DNA from: Corallococcus carmarthensis
Lineage (GTDB): Bacteria > Myxococcota > Myxococcia > Myxococcales > Myxococcaceae
DNA: 32,723 bases
Assembly (NCBI RefSeq): GCF_003611695.1
Contig: NZ_RAWE01000101.1
Coordinates: 1-32,723 of the forward strand
Reading direction: 5' to 3'
The position numbers were made by a program, and so were the translations under genes. Shown in pieces: positions 13,649 to 21,807 of this stretch (position 1 is the first letter of the stretch; each line of letters opens with the position of its first letter). The notes below the pieces were generated by a model. That model had not been told where the DNA came from, searched no databases, and saw nothing but the letters and a program-made list of their open reading frames with translations.

Positions 13649-14671
13649 TCAGTCCTCCGCTTCGCCCTCGAAGGGCGTGGCGAGCGGCGAGGCATCCACG
13701 CCCCGCTCCCGCAAGTAGTGCGACAAGGGGTCGGTGTAGCCGTGCGTCACGAGCACCTTTTCCGCCTGCGTGTCCGCCACCGTGCGCAGGAGGTCCGGCC
13801 AGTCCGCGTGATCCGACAGCACGAAGCCCCGGTCGTAGCCGCGGCGGCGCCGGTTGCCGCGCACGCGCATCCACCCCGACGCGAAGCCCGTCTCCGCTTC
13901 GCCGAAGCGGCGCATCCACGTGGACCCGGCCGCGCTCGGTGGCGCCAGCACCAGCGCGCCCGCGAAGGAGGTGCCCTTCTCCGTCTCCGACACCAGCTGC
14001 GTGGGCAGCATCGCGATGCCCGCCTCGCGGTACGCGGTGACGAGCCCGTTCACCGCGCCGTGCACGTAGGCCGGCCGGTCCGTCAGCTTGCCCAGCTCCG
14101 CCAGCAGCCGCTGCGCCTTGCCCAGCGCGTAGCAGAACAGCACCGCCGAGCGCCCCGCCTCGCGGTTCGCGTCCCACCAGCGCAGGATGTCCTGGGCCAC
14201 GAGGCGCGGATCATCCCAGCGGTAGATGGGCAGACCGAACGTGGCCTCGGTGATGAAGGTGTGGCAGCGCACGACCTCGAAGGGCGCGCACGTGGGGTCC
14301 GGCGTGCGCTTGTAGTCGCCGGAGATGATCCACACCTCGCCCCGGTGCTCGACGCGGATTTGAGCGCTGCCCAGCACGTGGCCCGCGGGGTGGAAGCTCA
14401 CGGTGGTGTCGCCCACCTTCAGCGTCTCGCCGTACTCCAGCGTGTCGATGACCGCGTCCGCGCCCAGCCTGCGCTGCAACAGCCCCAATCCCGGGCGGGC
14501 GCCCAGGTATCGCTTGCTGCCGCTTCGCGCGTGGTCTCCGTGCGCGTGCGTCACGAGCGCCCGCTCCACCGGACGCCAGGGGTCGATGTGGAAGTTCCCC
14601 GCCTGGCAATACAGCCCCTGCGGCGTCACGGAAACCAGCGGCGGTCGGTCCTGAGGGGTCGCGGTGGCCAC
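13649..14671 (-). CDS. Ligase-associated DNA exonuclease (MBL/beta-CASP fold)
   Basis: This is a metallo-beta-lactamase-fold nuclease related to the mRNA 3'-end-processing factors, in the version linked to ATP-dependent ligases. The 340-residue protein has the metal-binding signature THAHGDH (His42, His44, Asp46, His47), then FHPAGHVLGSAQ, SGDYKR and a C-terminal LVTHGYTD. It presumably trims DNA ends for the ligase encoded next. The start is a GTG at 14671 (VATATPQDRP). An AGAGG sequence lies just upstream, within the palindrome CCTCTAGAGG (14675-14684); its spacing to the GTG is short, so a slightly later start is possible. It is the first gene of the cluster and is divergent from the SH3-like gene. 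Confidence 0.92.
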   Translation of the reverse strand: MATATPQDRPPLVSVTPQGLYCQAGNFHIDPWRPVERALVTHAHGDHARSGSKRYLGARPGLGLLQRRLGADAVIDTLEYGETLKVGDTTVSFHPAGHVLGSAQIRVEHRGEVWIISGDYKRTPDPTCAPFEVVRCHTFITEATFGLPIYRWDDPRLVAQDILRWWDANREAGRSAVLFCYALGKAQRLLAELGKLTDRPAYVHGAVNGLVTAYREAGIAMLPTQLVSETEKGTSFAGALVLAPPSAAGSTWMRRFGEAETGFASGWMRVRGNRRRRGYDRGFVLSDHADWPDLLRTVADTQAEKVLVTHGYTDPLSHYLRERGVDASPLATPFEGEAED

Positions 14672-14811
14672 GGTCCTCTAGAGGTAACGAGGGCTTGGGG
14701 CAGGGGCCACCCATGGCTGGACCGTGTGGGGAGCTCCGCTGACAAGGGGGCGGGCGTGCGTCCAGGAGCTGCTTGCGATCCAAACGACGAAGCCAGGGAC
14801 CGGAGGGCCCC

Positions 14812-14840
14812 TTGGATGGTGGGCGTGGACGGGGGATAAA
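14812..14840 (+). promoter_or_regulatory. Candidate promoter for the SH3-like secreted protein gene
   Basis: TTGGAT (14812-14817) and GATAAA (14835-14840) are separated by 17 bases and lie 33 bases ahead of the ATG at 14873. The -10 matches four of six consensus bases and the -35 three. It sits in the 201-base divergent region between the exonuclease and this gene, where I see nothing else clear. Confidence 0.3.
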
Positions 14841-14872
14841 CCTGGGAACCCTCACTTTCGGACCCTTTCGCG

Positions 14873-15787
14873 ATGCTGACGACGCCCGCGCTCCTCCTGT
14901 CCCTCACCCTGGCGCAGTCCACCCCTGCCGCGGACGCGGTGCTCGAATACACCGCACCGATGGCGGAGGAGGGCGCGTCGGCGGATCCGGCGGACTTCGC
15001 GTTCACCGCCTTCACGGAGGGACAGACGGTCTACCTGGGCGTGGACGAAGCGAACCTGCGTGGGAGCGCGGCGGCGGACGGGGCCGTGGTGCAGACGCTG
15101 ATGCTGGGCACTCCGGTGCGCGTGCTGAAGGCGGGGGAGCGCGCGAAGGTCGGCGAGTACATCAACACCTGGTACCAGGTGGCCGTCGTGGACGCGAAGG
15201 CGGCTCCGGGCGCGGCCCCTGCCTCCGGTTGGGTCTTCGGCAACACGCTCACGCCCTTCCGCTTCGAGGCCGACCTGGATGGGGACGGCGAGCTGGAAGT
15301 GGCCACGGTGGTGATGAGCAATGAGTTCAAGGCGCGCGTGCGCGTGCTGGAGCCGAACGTGAAGCCACCCCGCCGCGTAAGCAGCGTGGACGTGCTGGTG
15401 GCTTCCATGGACTACGGCGGCGGGCAGGGTGGTCCGGTGGAGGTGAAGCTCGTCCCCGCGAAGCAGGCGGGTGTGATGCTGCTGCAGTTGGATTCCAAGC
15501 CGGAGCGCTGTGGCGACTTCGTCACGTCCTACGTGAGCTACACCGGGTCCAATGGGAAGCCGGGCGTGCTGGGCAAGGCGAAGCTGGCGCTGCAGCTGGG
15601 CGGGCTGATGGATCCTCCGAACGAGCACACGTTCAAGGTCTCCTTCCAGCCAGCCGCGAAGCGGGCGCTGGTGGTCCGCACGAGCATCGAGGAGGAACAC
15701 GGCAAGCCGCAGAAGGTTACGGAGCGCGAGGTCTATCAGTGGAAGGACGGCGTGTTCGCCGAGGCGAAGCCCGTCGCGAAACCGTAG
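14873..15787 (+). CDS. Secreted protein with bacterial SH3-like domain, function unknown
   Basis: The 304-residue protein starts with a short Sec signal (MLTTPALLLSLTLAQSTPAADA), cleaved probably near residue 20. Residues about 45-125 resemble a bacterial SH3 domain: 'VYLGVDEANLRGSA' matches the usual 'LNVRSGPS' strand, and 'NTWYQVAV' and 'ASGWVFGNTL' match the later strands. Next comes an aspartate loop, DLDGDGELEVA, like calcium-binding EF-hand or FG-GAP repeats, and then a beta-rich domain with no family I can name. Bacterial SH3 domains often bind cell-wall peptides, so an envelope role is plausible but not shown. No good ribosome site precedes the ATG. It lies 71 bases ahead of trpE with a GC-rich hairpin between, so co-transcription is uncertain. 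Confidence 0.8.
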   Translation: MLTTPALLLSLTLAQSTPAADAVLEYTAPMAEEGASADPADFAFTAFTEGQTVYLGVDEANLRGSAAADGAVVQTLMLGTPVRVLKAGERAKVGEYINTWYQVAVVDAKAAPGAAPASGWVFGNTLTPFRFEADLDGDGELEVATVVMSNEFKARVRVLEPNVKPPRRVSSVDVLVASMDYGGGQGGPVEVKLVPAKQAGVMLLQLDSKPERCGDFVTSYVSYTGSNGKPGVLGKAKLALQLGGLMDPPNEHTFKVSFQPAAKRALVVRTSIEEEHGKPQKVTEREVYQWKDGVFAEAKPVAKP

Positions 15788-15794
15788 TCGCAGG

Positions 15795-15810
15795 GCCCGG
15801 AAGGCCGGGC
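15795..15810 (+). terminator. GC-rich hairpin between the SH3-like gene and trpE
   Basis: GCCCGG-AAGG-CCGGGC forms a perfect six-pair stem with a four-base loop starting eight bases after the SH3-like stop codon. A second, overlapping set of G/C-rich arms follows (CCCGGGCGCCCC and CCGGGG, to about 15830). There is no T-run, so it may be a weak terminator or a leader structure for trpE rather than a full stop. Confidence 0.35.
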
Positions 15811-15858
15811 ACCCGGGCGCCCCTCCGGGGAGTGGAAGAGGGGTCAGGGCAATCGACC

Positions 15859-17355
15859 ATGGATGCGCAGGAGCGGAAGGCAGCCTACCGGCAGCGCGCG
15901 GAAGCAGGCCAGGCGGTGCCGGTGTCGGTGGAGTTGCCGGCGGACCTGGATACGCCGCTGTCGGCATACCTGAAGCTGGGCGGTGGAAGCCGCGGCTTCA
16001 TCCTCGAGTCGTGCTACGGCGGCGAGCGCTTCGGGCGCTACAGCCACGTGGGCGTGAACCCGGCGGGCCGCGTGCGGCTGGACCGGGACGGGCTCACGTT
16101 GTTGCGTGGCTCGCATGAGGAGCGCCGCGAAGGCCGGCCGCTGGACGTGCTGCGCACGCTGTGGCGCGAGCTGTCCGTGGCGACGCTGCCGGGCGAGGCG
16201 CCCTTCCTGGGCGGGCTCGTGGGCTACCTGGGCTACAACGCCACGTCGTGGTTCGAGCCGAGCGTGCCGGACCGCCACCCGCGCGACACGGGCTTCCCGG
16301 ACTCCGAGTGGCTCGTGGCCGAGGACTTCGTCACCCACGACACGCGCACCCAGACGCTCAAGGCCTTCGCCATCGCGCGGCCCGCCCTGCACGGCAGCGT
16401 CGCGCAGGCGCTGAAGGACGCGGAGGAACGCGCGGAGGCCCTGGCGGAGAAGCTGCGCCGGCCGCTGCCTCCAGAGGCCTATGCGCCCGCTCCCACGCAG
16501 AAGAACGCGCCGGCCCCCGTCGCGTGCTGGGACCGCGAGGGCTACGCGCGGGCGGTGGAGAAGGTGCAGGAGTACGTGCGCGCGGGGGACTGCTTCCAGG
16601 CGGTGCTCGCGCGCAGGTTCGAGGCGAAGGGCGCCATCCCGCCGCTGTCGCTCTACCGGGCGCTGCGGCGGGTGAACCCGTCGCCGTACCTGTTCCTGGT
16701 GGACCTGGGCGAGGCGCGCGCGCTGGTGGGCGCATCTCCGGAGCTGCTGGTGCAGGTGCGCGACGGGGACGTGGTGGTGCGGCCCATCGCGGGCACGCGG
16801 CGCCGGGGCGGCTCCGAGGCGGAGGACCAGCGGCTGGAGAAGGAGCTGCTCGCGGACGAGAAGGAGCGCGCCGAGCACATCATGCTGGTGGACCTGGGGC
16901 GCAACGACGTGGGCCGCGTGGCCGCGCCGGGCACCGTGCGCATCGAGGACCTGATGATCATCGAGCGCTACAGCCACGTGATGCACATCGTGTCCCAGGT
17001 GCGCGGCAAGCTGGACACCACGCGTTTCGACGCGCTGGACGCCCTGGCGAGCACCTTCCCCGCGGGCACCGTGTCGGGCGCGCCGAAGATCCGCGCGATG
17101 CAGATCATCGACGAGTTGGAGCCCATGCGGCGCGGGCCCTATGCCGGCGCGGTGGGCTACCTGTCCTTCTGCGGCACGCTGGATGTGGCCATCGCGCTGC
17201 GCACCTTCTTCGTGGATGGCGACCGCACGATGTGGACCGCCGGCGCGGGATTGGTGGCGGACTCGGACCCCATGAAGGAAGCGGACGAGACGGAAGCGAA
17301 GGCGGGCGCCATGGCCGCCGCGCTGCGCATGGCGCGTGAAGGAGGTGGGCGGTGA
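15859..17355 (+). CDS. trpE: Anthranilate synthase component I
   Basis: TrpE converts chorismate and glutamine-derived ammonia to anthranilate, the committed step of tryptophan synthesis. The 498-residue protein shows the N-terminal regulatory motif 'FILESCYGGERFGRYSHVG', the equivalent of the LLES tryptophan-binding element, so feedback inhibition by Trp is likely. The catalytic core has 'PIAGTRRRG', 'DEKERAEHIMLVDLGRNDVG', 'YSHVMHIVSQVRG', 'FPAGTVSGAPK' and 'GYLSFCGTLD'. The GTR form and length favour TrpE over PabB. I chose the ATG at 15859 (MDAQERKAAY) because the longer frame to 15739 runs into the preceding gene. The stop overlaps the trpG start (GTGA), coupling the two subunits. Confidence 0.94.
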   Translation: MDAQERKAAYRQRAEAGQAVPVSVELPADLDTPLSAYLKLGGGSRGFILESCYGGERFGRYSHVGVNPAGRVRLDRDGLTLLRGSHEERREGRPLDVLRTLWRELSVATLPGEAPFLGGLVGYLGYNATSWFEPSVPDRHPRDTGFPDSEWLVAEDFVTHDTRTQTLKAFAIARPALHGSVAQALKDAEERAEALAEKLRRPLPPEAYAPAPTQKNAPAPVACWDREGYARAVEKVQEYVRAGDCFQAVLARRFEAKGAIPPLSLYRALRRVNPSPYLFLVDLGEARALVGASPELLVQVRDGDVVVRPIAGTRRRGGSEAEDQRLEKELLADEKERAEHIMLVDLGRNDVGRVAAPGTVRIEDLMIIERYSHVMHIVSQVRGKLDTTRFDALDALASTFPAGTVSGAPKIRAMQIIDELEPMRRGPYAGAVGYLSFCGTLDVAIALRTFFVDGDRTMWTAGAGLVADSDPMKEADETEAKAGAMAAALRMAREGGGR

Positions 17356-17915
17356 TCCTCGTCATCGACAACTACGACTCGTTCACCTTCAATCTGGTGC
17401 AGCTGCTCTACACCCTGGGCGCGGAGGTGAAGGTCGTGCGCAACGACGCGCTGGATGCCGCGGGAGTCGCGGCGTCGGGCGCGTCGCACCTGGTGGTGTC
17501 CCCGGGGCCGTGCACGCCGCACGAGGCCGGGGTGAGCGTGGCGGCCATCTCCCAGTCGCGCGTGCCGGTGCTGGGCGTGTGCCTGGGACACCAGTCCATT
17601 GGCGCGGCGTTCGGCGGGCAGGTGGTGCGCGCGCCAGAGCCCGTGCACGGCAAGGCGGCGCTCATCCGTCACGACGGCACCGGCGTCTTCACCGGCATGC
17701 GCCAGGGCTTCCAGGCGGCGCGCTACCACTCGCTGGTGGTGGCGGCGGACTCCATGCCCGCGGAGCTGGAGGCCACGGCGTGGAGCCAGGACGGACTGGT
17801 GATGGCGCTGCGTCACCGGACGCGGCCGGTGGTGGGCCTGCAGTTCCATCCGGAGAGCGTGCTGACGCCGGAAGGCCCGTCGCTGGTGCGCAACTTCCTG
17901 GAGGGGAAGCTGTAG
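17352..17915 (+). CDS. trpG: Anthranilate synthase glutamine amidotransferase subunit
   Basis: TrpG releases ammonia from glutamine for TrpE. The 187-residue protein is a complete class I glutamine amidotransferase: it opens MILVIDNYDSFTFN, carries the nucleophile in GVCLGHQ (Cys77), and finishes the triad with QFHPES (His166, Glu168). The GTG start at 17352 overlaps the trpE TGA. Sequence alone cannot exclude that it also serves as PabA for folate synthesis, as in some bacteria with a single such subunit. Its TAG ends only six bases from the stop of the convergent histidine phosphatase gene, with no terminator hairpin visible between. Confidence 0.94.
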   Translation: MILVIDNYDSFTFNLVQLLYTLGAEVKVVRNDALDAAGVAASGASHLVVSPGPCTPHEAGVSVAAISQSRVPVLGVCLGHQSIGAAFGGQVVRAPEPVHGKAALIRHDGTGVFTGMRQGFQAARYHSLVVAADSMPAELEATAWSQDGLVMALRHRTRPVVGLQFHPESVLTPEGPSLVRNFLEGKL

Positions 17916-17921
17916 CGGGCT

Positions 17922-18518
17922 TCAGCCCTTCAAGTGCGTGGTGTCGTTCCAGCTCACGAGGACCGGCTGCTTGCCGCCGGCCTCGGAGCCCAGCACGCTG
18001 AGGGAGGCCGTGCCCAGGTGGAACAGTCGGCCGCCGTCCGGGGGCAGGCCCAGCCAGCGCGAGGCGAGGATGCGCAGCATGTGCCCGTGCGAGAAGAGGA
18101 GCACGTCATCGTTGAGGGCGCGTGCCTCCGCGATGATGCGGTCCGCGCGGGCGCCCACCTCTTCCAGCGTCTCTCCGTTGGGAACGCCGTCCGCCCACAG
18201 CGTCCAGCCCGGGCGTGTGGTGCGGATGTCCGCGCCGGTGCGGCCCTCGTAGTCGCCGTAGTTGAACTCCATCAGGTCGTCGCGCTTCTGGGCCACGTCG
18301 CCGTAGCCCGCGAGCACGCAGGTCTCCAGGGCGCGCGTCAGCGGGCTGCTCCACACGGCGGAGAAGCGCCACGCGCTCAGCGGCGCGCGGAGCTGCTCCG
18401 CCATCTGGCGGCCCTCTTCCAACAGCGGCAGGTCCGTGCGGCCGGTGTGCTGGCTGCTGCGGCTCCACTCCGTCTCACCGTGACGGACGAGGACCACCTG
18501 GGGCGCGCGTGAGTTCAT
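17922..18518 (-). CDS. Histidine phosphatase family protein (phosphoglycerate mutase-like)
   Basis: The 198-residue protein belongs to the histidine phosphatase superfamily: RHGETEW near the N-terminus (phosphorylated His13), the acid 'MEFNYGDYEGR' (Glu84) and 'LLFSHGHMLR' (His144). Length matches small broad-specificity phosphatases of the CobC/GpmB type, and the substrate cannot be told from sequence. There is no cobalamin or glycolysis neighbour to help. The ATG at 18518 (MNSRAPQVVL) is the only sensible start. It follows the GNAT gene by 51 bases on the same strand and converges on trpG. Confidence 0.9.
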   Translation of the reverse strand: MNSRAPQVVLVRHGETEWSRSSQHTGRTDLPLLEEGRQMAEQLRAPLSAWRFSAVWSSPLTRALETCVLAGYGDVAQKRDDLMEFNYGDYEGRTGADIRTTRPGWTLWADGVPNGETLEEVGARADRIIAEARALNDDVLLFSHGHMLRILASRWLGLPPDGGRLFHLGTASLSVLGSEAGGKQPVLVSWNDTTHLKG

Positions 18519-18569
18519 GGCGCCAATCTGTGTCAGCCCGTGGCGGGACGGGAGGGAAAAGTGCCGGCG

Positions 18570-19121
18570 CTAGCGCTTGCGTGTCCGCCACTCCTCACGG
18601 CTCTGGCCCCAGATCTCCACCTCATGGTCGTTGTAGGGCGCCGGCAGCATGCCCATGCGCAGGAAGCGCGAGCCCAGCCGGCGGGCCACCTGCTTCGACG
18701 GCTCGTTGGGCGGGGAGATGGAGTGGATGACCTCCGTCCACCCGAGGTGCTCGAAGGCCCAGTCGATGGTGGCCGCGGAGCCCTCTGTCGCGTAGCCCTT
18801 GCCCCACGCGTCGCGCGAAAGGCCCCAGCCCACCTCCGGGCCCGGCCAGTCCGCGGGCTGCCAGGGCCCGAGCCGGCCGACCCACTTCCCGGTGGACTTC
18901 TCGAACATGGAGAACATGGCGAAGCCCTGGAGGACCCAGGAGCCGGCCATGGCGCAGACGGCTCGCCACACGTTGGAGCGGGGCTGGAGGCCTCCGATGT
19001 AACGCGCGGTCTCCTCGTCCGACATCATCGCCACGAAGCCATCCAGGTCCTGGAGCGTGGGCGGACGCAGGATGAGTCGGGGCGTTTCGAGAGTAGGCCC
19101 CAGGGTGGGCGGGGTGAACAC
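18570..19121 (-). CDS. GNAT family N-acetyltransferase (RimJ/RimL-like)
   Basis: The protein has the RimJ/RimL-type pattern: 'LETPRLILRPPTLQDLDGFV' at the N-terminus, the acetyl-CoA loop in 'DAWGKGYATEGSAATIDWAF', and 'NEPSKQVARRLGSRF' in the C-terminal half. It would transfer an acetyl group from acetyl-CoA to an amino group of a protein or small molecule; the acceptor is unknown. I prefer the GTG at 19121 (183 residues) because GGAGG lies seven bases upstream. A TTG at 19145 would add eight residues. It lies 48 bases after trpA on the same strand, separated by a short hairpin, so it may be partly co-transcribed with the trp genes. Confidence 0.88.
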   Translation of the reverse strand: MFTPPTLGPTLETPRLILRPPTLQDLDGFVAMMSDEETARYIGGLQPRSNVWRAVCAMAGSWVLQGFAMFSMFEKSTGKWVGRLGPWQPADWPGPEVGWGLSRDAWGKGYATEGSAATIDWAFEHLGWTEVIHSISPPNEPSKQVARRLGSRFLRMGMLPAPYNDHEVEIWGQSREEWRTRKR

Positions 19122-19137
19122 GGGCAGACCTCCACGC

Positions 19138-19154
19138 GCCGGCAAGAGGCCGGC
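19138..19154 (-). terminator. Short hairpin between trpA and the GNAT gene
   Basis: On the minus strand GCCGGC-CTCTT-GCCGGC makes a six-pair stem with a five-base loop, 15 bases after the trpA stop. No T-run follows, and the hairpin sits just before the GNAT ribosome site. It could attenuate read-through from the trp operon or be incidental in this GC-rich DNA. Confidence 0.3.
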
Positions 19155-19169
19155 ACATGGAGGCGCACC

Positions 19170-19961
19170 TTAGCGCTTCAGGCCGCGCTTGATGTCCGCG
19201 CAGAGCTGCTTCGCCGCGGCCGGGCCATCCGCGTGGGCGGCCTTTACCAGGGCGCTGCCCACCACGACGCCGTCCGCGTGGGCCACCAGCGGCCGGGCCG
19301 TCTCCGCGTTGGAGATGCCGAAGCCCGCCACCACCGGCACCGACGCGGCCCGCTTCACCAGGTCCAGCCGCTGCGACAGGTCCGGCGGCAGCTCCGCGCG
19401 CATGCCGGTGACGCCCGCCACGGACACGCAATAGACGAAGCCCCGCGCGTCCTTCGCGATGGCCTCCGCGCGCGCGGGCGGCGTCGTGGGCGCGCACAGG
19501 GGCACCAGGTCCACGCCCTCCTTGTCGAACGCGGCGCGGATGCTCGCGCTCTCTTCGGGCGGCAGGTCCGGGAGGATGGTGCCCGCGATGCCCCGCTCGC
19601 GCGCGAGCTTCGCGTAGCGCTCCTCGCCCATGGCCATGATGACGTTGACGTACGTCATGATGACCAGCGGCGTCTCCGGGCAGCGGCGGCGCACCTCCGG
19701 CACCACTTCATCCAGCACGCGGCGCAGGGTGGCACCGGCCTTCAGCGCCCGCTCCGACGCGGCCTGGATGACGGGCCCGTCCGCGATGGGGTCGCTGAAC
19801 GCCACGCCAATCTCCAGCACGTCCGCGCCGCCCTCGACCATCGCGGCGAACACCTCCACGGACTTCGGCAGGTCCGGGTCTCCCGCCATCGCGTACGCCA
19901 CCAGCGCGCCCTCGCCCCGGGCCTTCGCCCGTGCGAACGCCTTGCCCAGTTCCGCGCTCAT
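19170..19961 (-). CDS. trpA: Tryptophan synthase alpha subunit
   Basis: TrpA cleaves indole-3-glycerol phosphate to indole, which is channelled to TrpB. The 263-residue TIM barrel shows '[19 protein letters not shown]', with Glu50 and Asp61 at the positions of the two catalytic acids of the Salmonella enzyme. It also has '[13 protein letters not shown]', '[11 protein letters not shown]', '[12 protein letters not shown]' and the phosphate-binding '[11 protein letters not shown]' and '[10 protein letters not shown]'. The ATG at 19961 overlaps the trpB stop (ATGA); the longer frame is the trpB shadow. It is the last trp gene of the minus-strand unit. Confidence 0.96.
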   Translation of the reverse strand: MSAELGKAFARAKARGEGALVAYAMAGDPDLPKSVEVFAAMVEGGADVLEIGVAFSDPIADGPVIQAASERALKAGATLRRVLDEVVPEVRRRCPETPLVIMTYVNVIMAMGEERYAKLARERGIAGTILPDLPPEESASIRAAFDKEGVDLVPLCAPTTPPARAEAIAKDARGFVYCVSVAGVTGMRAELPPDLSQRLDLVKRAASVPVVAGFGISNAETARPLVAHADGVVVGSALVKAAHADGPAAAKQLCADIKRGLKR

Positions 19962-21163
19962 GACTTCACCCCCGTCGCCGGCGGCACGCCACGCGCCGAG
20001 ATGGTCGCCACGTCCTTGTCGCCCCGGCCCGAGCAGTTGATGACCAGCTGCTTGCCCTTGCCCAGGTCGCGGGCCAGCGCGCGCGCCGCCGCGAACGCAT
20101 GCGACGTCTCCAGCGCGGGGAGGATGCCCTCCGTGCGCGCGACCTCGTAGAAGGCGGCGAGCGCCTCGTCGTCCGTCGCGGTGCGCACCTCCATGCGCCC
20201 CGTCTTCGCCAGGTGCGCCAGCTCCGGCCCCACGCCCGGGTAGTCCAGGCCGGCGGAGATGCTGTGCGCCTCTTGAATCTGGCCGTGCTCGTCCTGGAGC
20301 ACCAGCGAGCGCGAGCCGTGCAGCACGCCCTCCGTGCCCAGCGTCAGCGACGCGCCGTGCTGGCCGGACTCCAGTCCGTGGCCCGCCGCCTCCACGCCCA
20401 CCAGCCGCACCGCCGTGTCCGGGATGAAGGGGTGCAGCGCGCCGATGGCGTTCGAGCCGCCGCCCACGCACGCGATGATGGCGTCTGGCAGCCGGCCCAG
20501 CGCGGCCATCGTCTGGGTGCGGATCTCCCGGCCGATGACGGATTGGAAGTCGCGCACGATGGTGGGGTAGGGGTGCGGACCCGCCGCGCTGCCGATGACG
20601 TAGTAGGTGTCCTGCACCTGCGACACCCAGACGCGCATGGCTTCATTCATCGCGTCCTTGAGCGTGCGCGAGCCCGACTCCACCGGCCGCACCACCGCGC
20701 CCAGCGCGCGCATGCGGAAGACGTTGAGCGCCTGGCGCTCCACGTCTAGCGCGCCCATGAACACCTCGCAGGGCAGGCCGAAGAGGGCGCACGCGGTGGC
20801 GGTGGCCACGCCATGCTGACCCGCGCCCGTCTCCGCGATGATGCGCTTCTTGCCCATGCGCCGCGCGAGCAGCACCTGGCCCACGGTGTTGTTGATTTTG
20901 TGCGCGCCCGTGTGCGCCAGGTCCTCGCGCTTGAGCCACACCTGCGCGCCGCCCCAGGACCCGGTGAGGCGGTGCGCGGGCGTCAGCGTGGTGGGGCGGC
21001 CCACGTACTCGCGCAGCACGCGCGTGACTTCTTCGTTGAAGGACGCGTCCGCTTGCGCCTTCGCGTAGGCCTCTTCCAATTCCAGCAGCGCCGGGACCAG
21101 GGTCTCCGGCACATAGCGTCCGCCGTAACGGCCGAAGCGGCCCACGGCAGTGTCCGTCGTCAT
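19958..21163 (-). CDS. trpB: Tryptophan synthase beta subunit
   Basis: TrpB condenses indole and serine to tryptophan using pyridoxal phosphate. The 401-residue protein has '[11 protein letters not shown]' at the N-terminus, the cofactor lysine in HTGAHKINN (Lys89), 'ETGAGQHG', the phosphate loop '[10 protein letters not shown]' and '[12 protein letters not shown]' near the C-terminus. It is the standard TrpB1 length. The ATG at 21163 is preceded by GAGGAG seven bases upstream, overlapping the trpF stop region; the 249-codon upstream extension of the frame lies over trpF and is rejected. The trpF stop is 11 bases away and the trpA start overlaps its stop. Confidence 0.97.
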   Translation of the reverse strand: MTTDTAVGRFGRYGGRYVPETLVPALLELEEAYAKAQADASFNEEVTRVLREYVGRPTTLTPAHRLTGSWGGAQVWLKREDLAHTGAHKINNTVGQVLLARRMGKKRIIAETGAGQHGVATATACALFGLPCEVFMGALDVERQALNVFRMRALGAVVRPVESGSRTLKDAMNEAMRVWVSQVQDTYYVIGSAAGPHPYPTIVRDFQSVIGREIRTQTMAALGRLPDAIIACVGGGSNAIGALHPFIPDTAVRLVGVEAAGHGLESGQHGASLTLGTEGVLHGSRSLVLQDEHGQIQEAHSISAGLDYPGVGPELAHLAKTGRMEVRTATDDEALAAFYEVARTEGILPALETSHAFAAARALARDLGKGKQLVINCSGRGDKDVATISARGVPPATGVKS

Positions 21164-21174
21164 GGCAAGACTCC

Positions 21175-21807
21175 TCAGGGGTTGAGGGACCGGACCGTGC
21201 GCACGAAGGCGCGCACCGCGTCCAGGTCCTTGATGCCAGGGGAAGACTCCACCCCGCTGGCCACGTCCACACCGTATGGCCGGGTGGCCTTCACGGCCTC
21301 GGCCACGTTGGAAGGCTTGAGGCCGCCCGCCACCAGCACGGGCAGGCCACAGTCCGCCAGCTGCTTCACCAGCGACCAGTCGAAGGTGACGCCGCCGCCG
21401 CCGTAGCCCGGGGCCGCGCCGTCCAGGAGCAGCCCCGCCACATCGCCCACGCCCACGTAGCTCCGGGCGAGGGCCACGTCGTCCGGCCCGCGCACGCGGA
21501 GCGCCTTGATGATGGGCACGCCGTAGCCGGAGCAGGCCTCGGGCGGCTCGTCGCCATGGAGCTGCACTGCGGTGAGGCCGCACTCGCGCACGCGCACGCG
21601 GATGTCCTCCGGCGTCGCGTTGACGAACACGCCCACCATGGCGGCCAGCGGGGGCCGCGTGCGCGCGAGCGTCGCCGCCGTGGACAGGTTCACGAAGCGG
21701 GGAGAGGCCGGATGGAAGTTGAGCCCCATCGCGTCCGCGCCCGCCTCCCACACGCCCTTCGCGTCCTCGACGCGGGTCACGCCGCAGACCTTCACCAGGA
21801 CCCTCAT
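21175..21807 (-). CDS. trpF: Phosphoribosylanthranilate isomerase
   Basis: TrpF performs the Amadori rearrangement of phosphoribosylanthranilate in tryptophan synthesis. The 210-residue protein begins [11 protein letters not shown] with the general base Cys8. It continues with '[10 protein letters not shown]', '[10 protein letters not shown]', 'VQLHGDE', 'LLLDG' with the general acid Asp129, and the phosphate-binding '[11 protein letters not shown]' and '[13 protein letters not shown]'. The ATG at 21807 overlaps the trpC stop (ATGA). Here trpF is a free-standing gene, not fused to trpC as in enterobacteria. Confidence 0.96.
   Translation of the reverse strand: MRVLVKVCGVTRVEDAKGVWEAGADAMGLNFHPASPRFVNLSTAATLARTRPPLAAMVGVFVNATPEDIRVRVRECGLTAVQLHGDEPPEACSGYGVPIIKALRVRGPDDVALARSYVGVGDVAGLLLDGAAPGYGGGGVTFDWSLVKQLADCGLPVLVAGGLKPSNVAEAVKATRPYGVDVASGVESSPGIKDLDAVRAFVRTVRSLNP

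Noticed and set aside
14675-14684. Perfect palindrome CCTCTAGAGG just upstream of the exonuclease gene
   Set aside because: At ten bases it is too short to claim as an operator, and half of it is explained by the AGAGG near the start codon.
12161-14839. 892-codon plus-strand open frame opposite the ligase and exonuclease genes
   Set aside because: It crosses two well-supported genes antisense and has no recognisable domain; long antisense frames are expected at this GC content.
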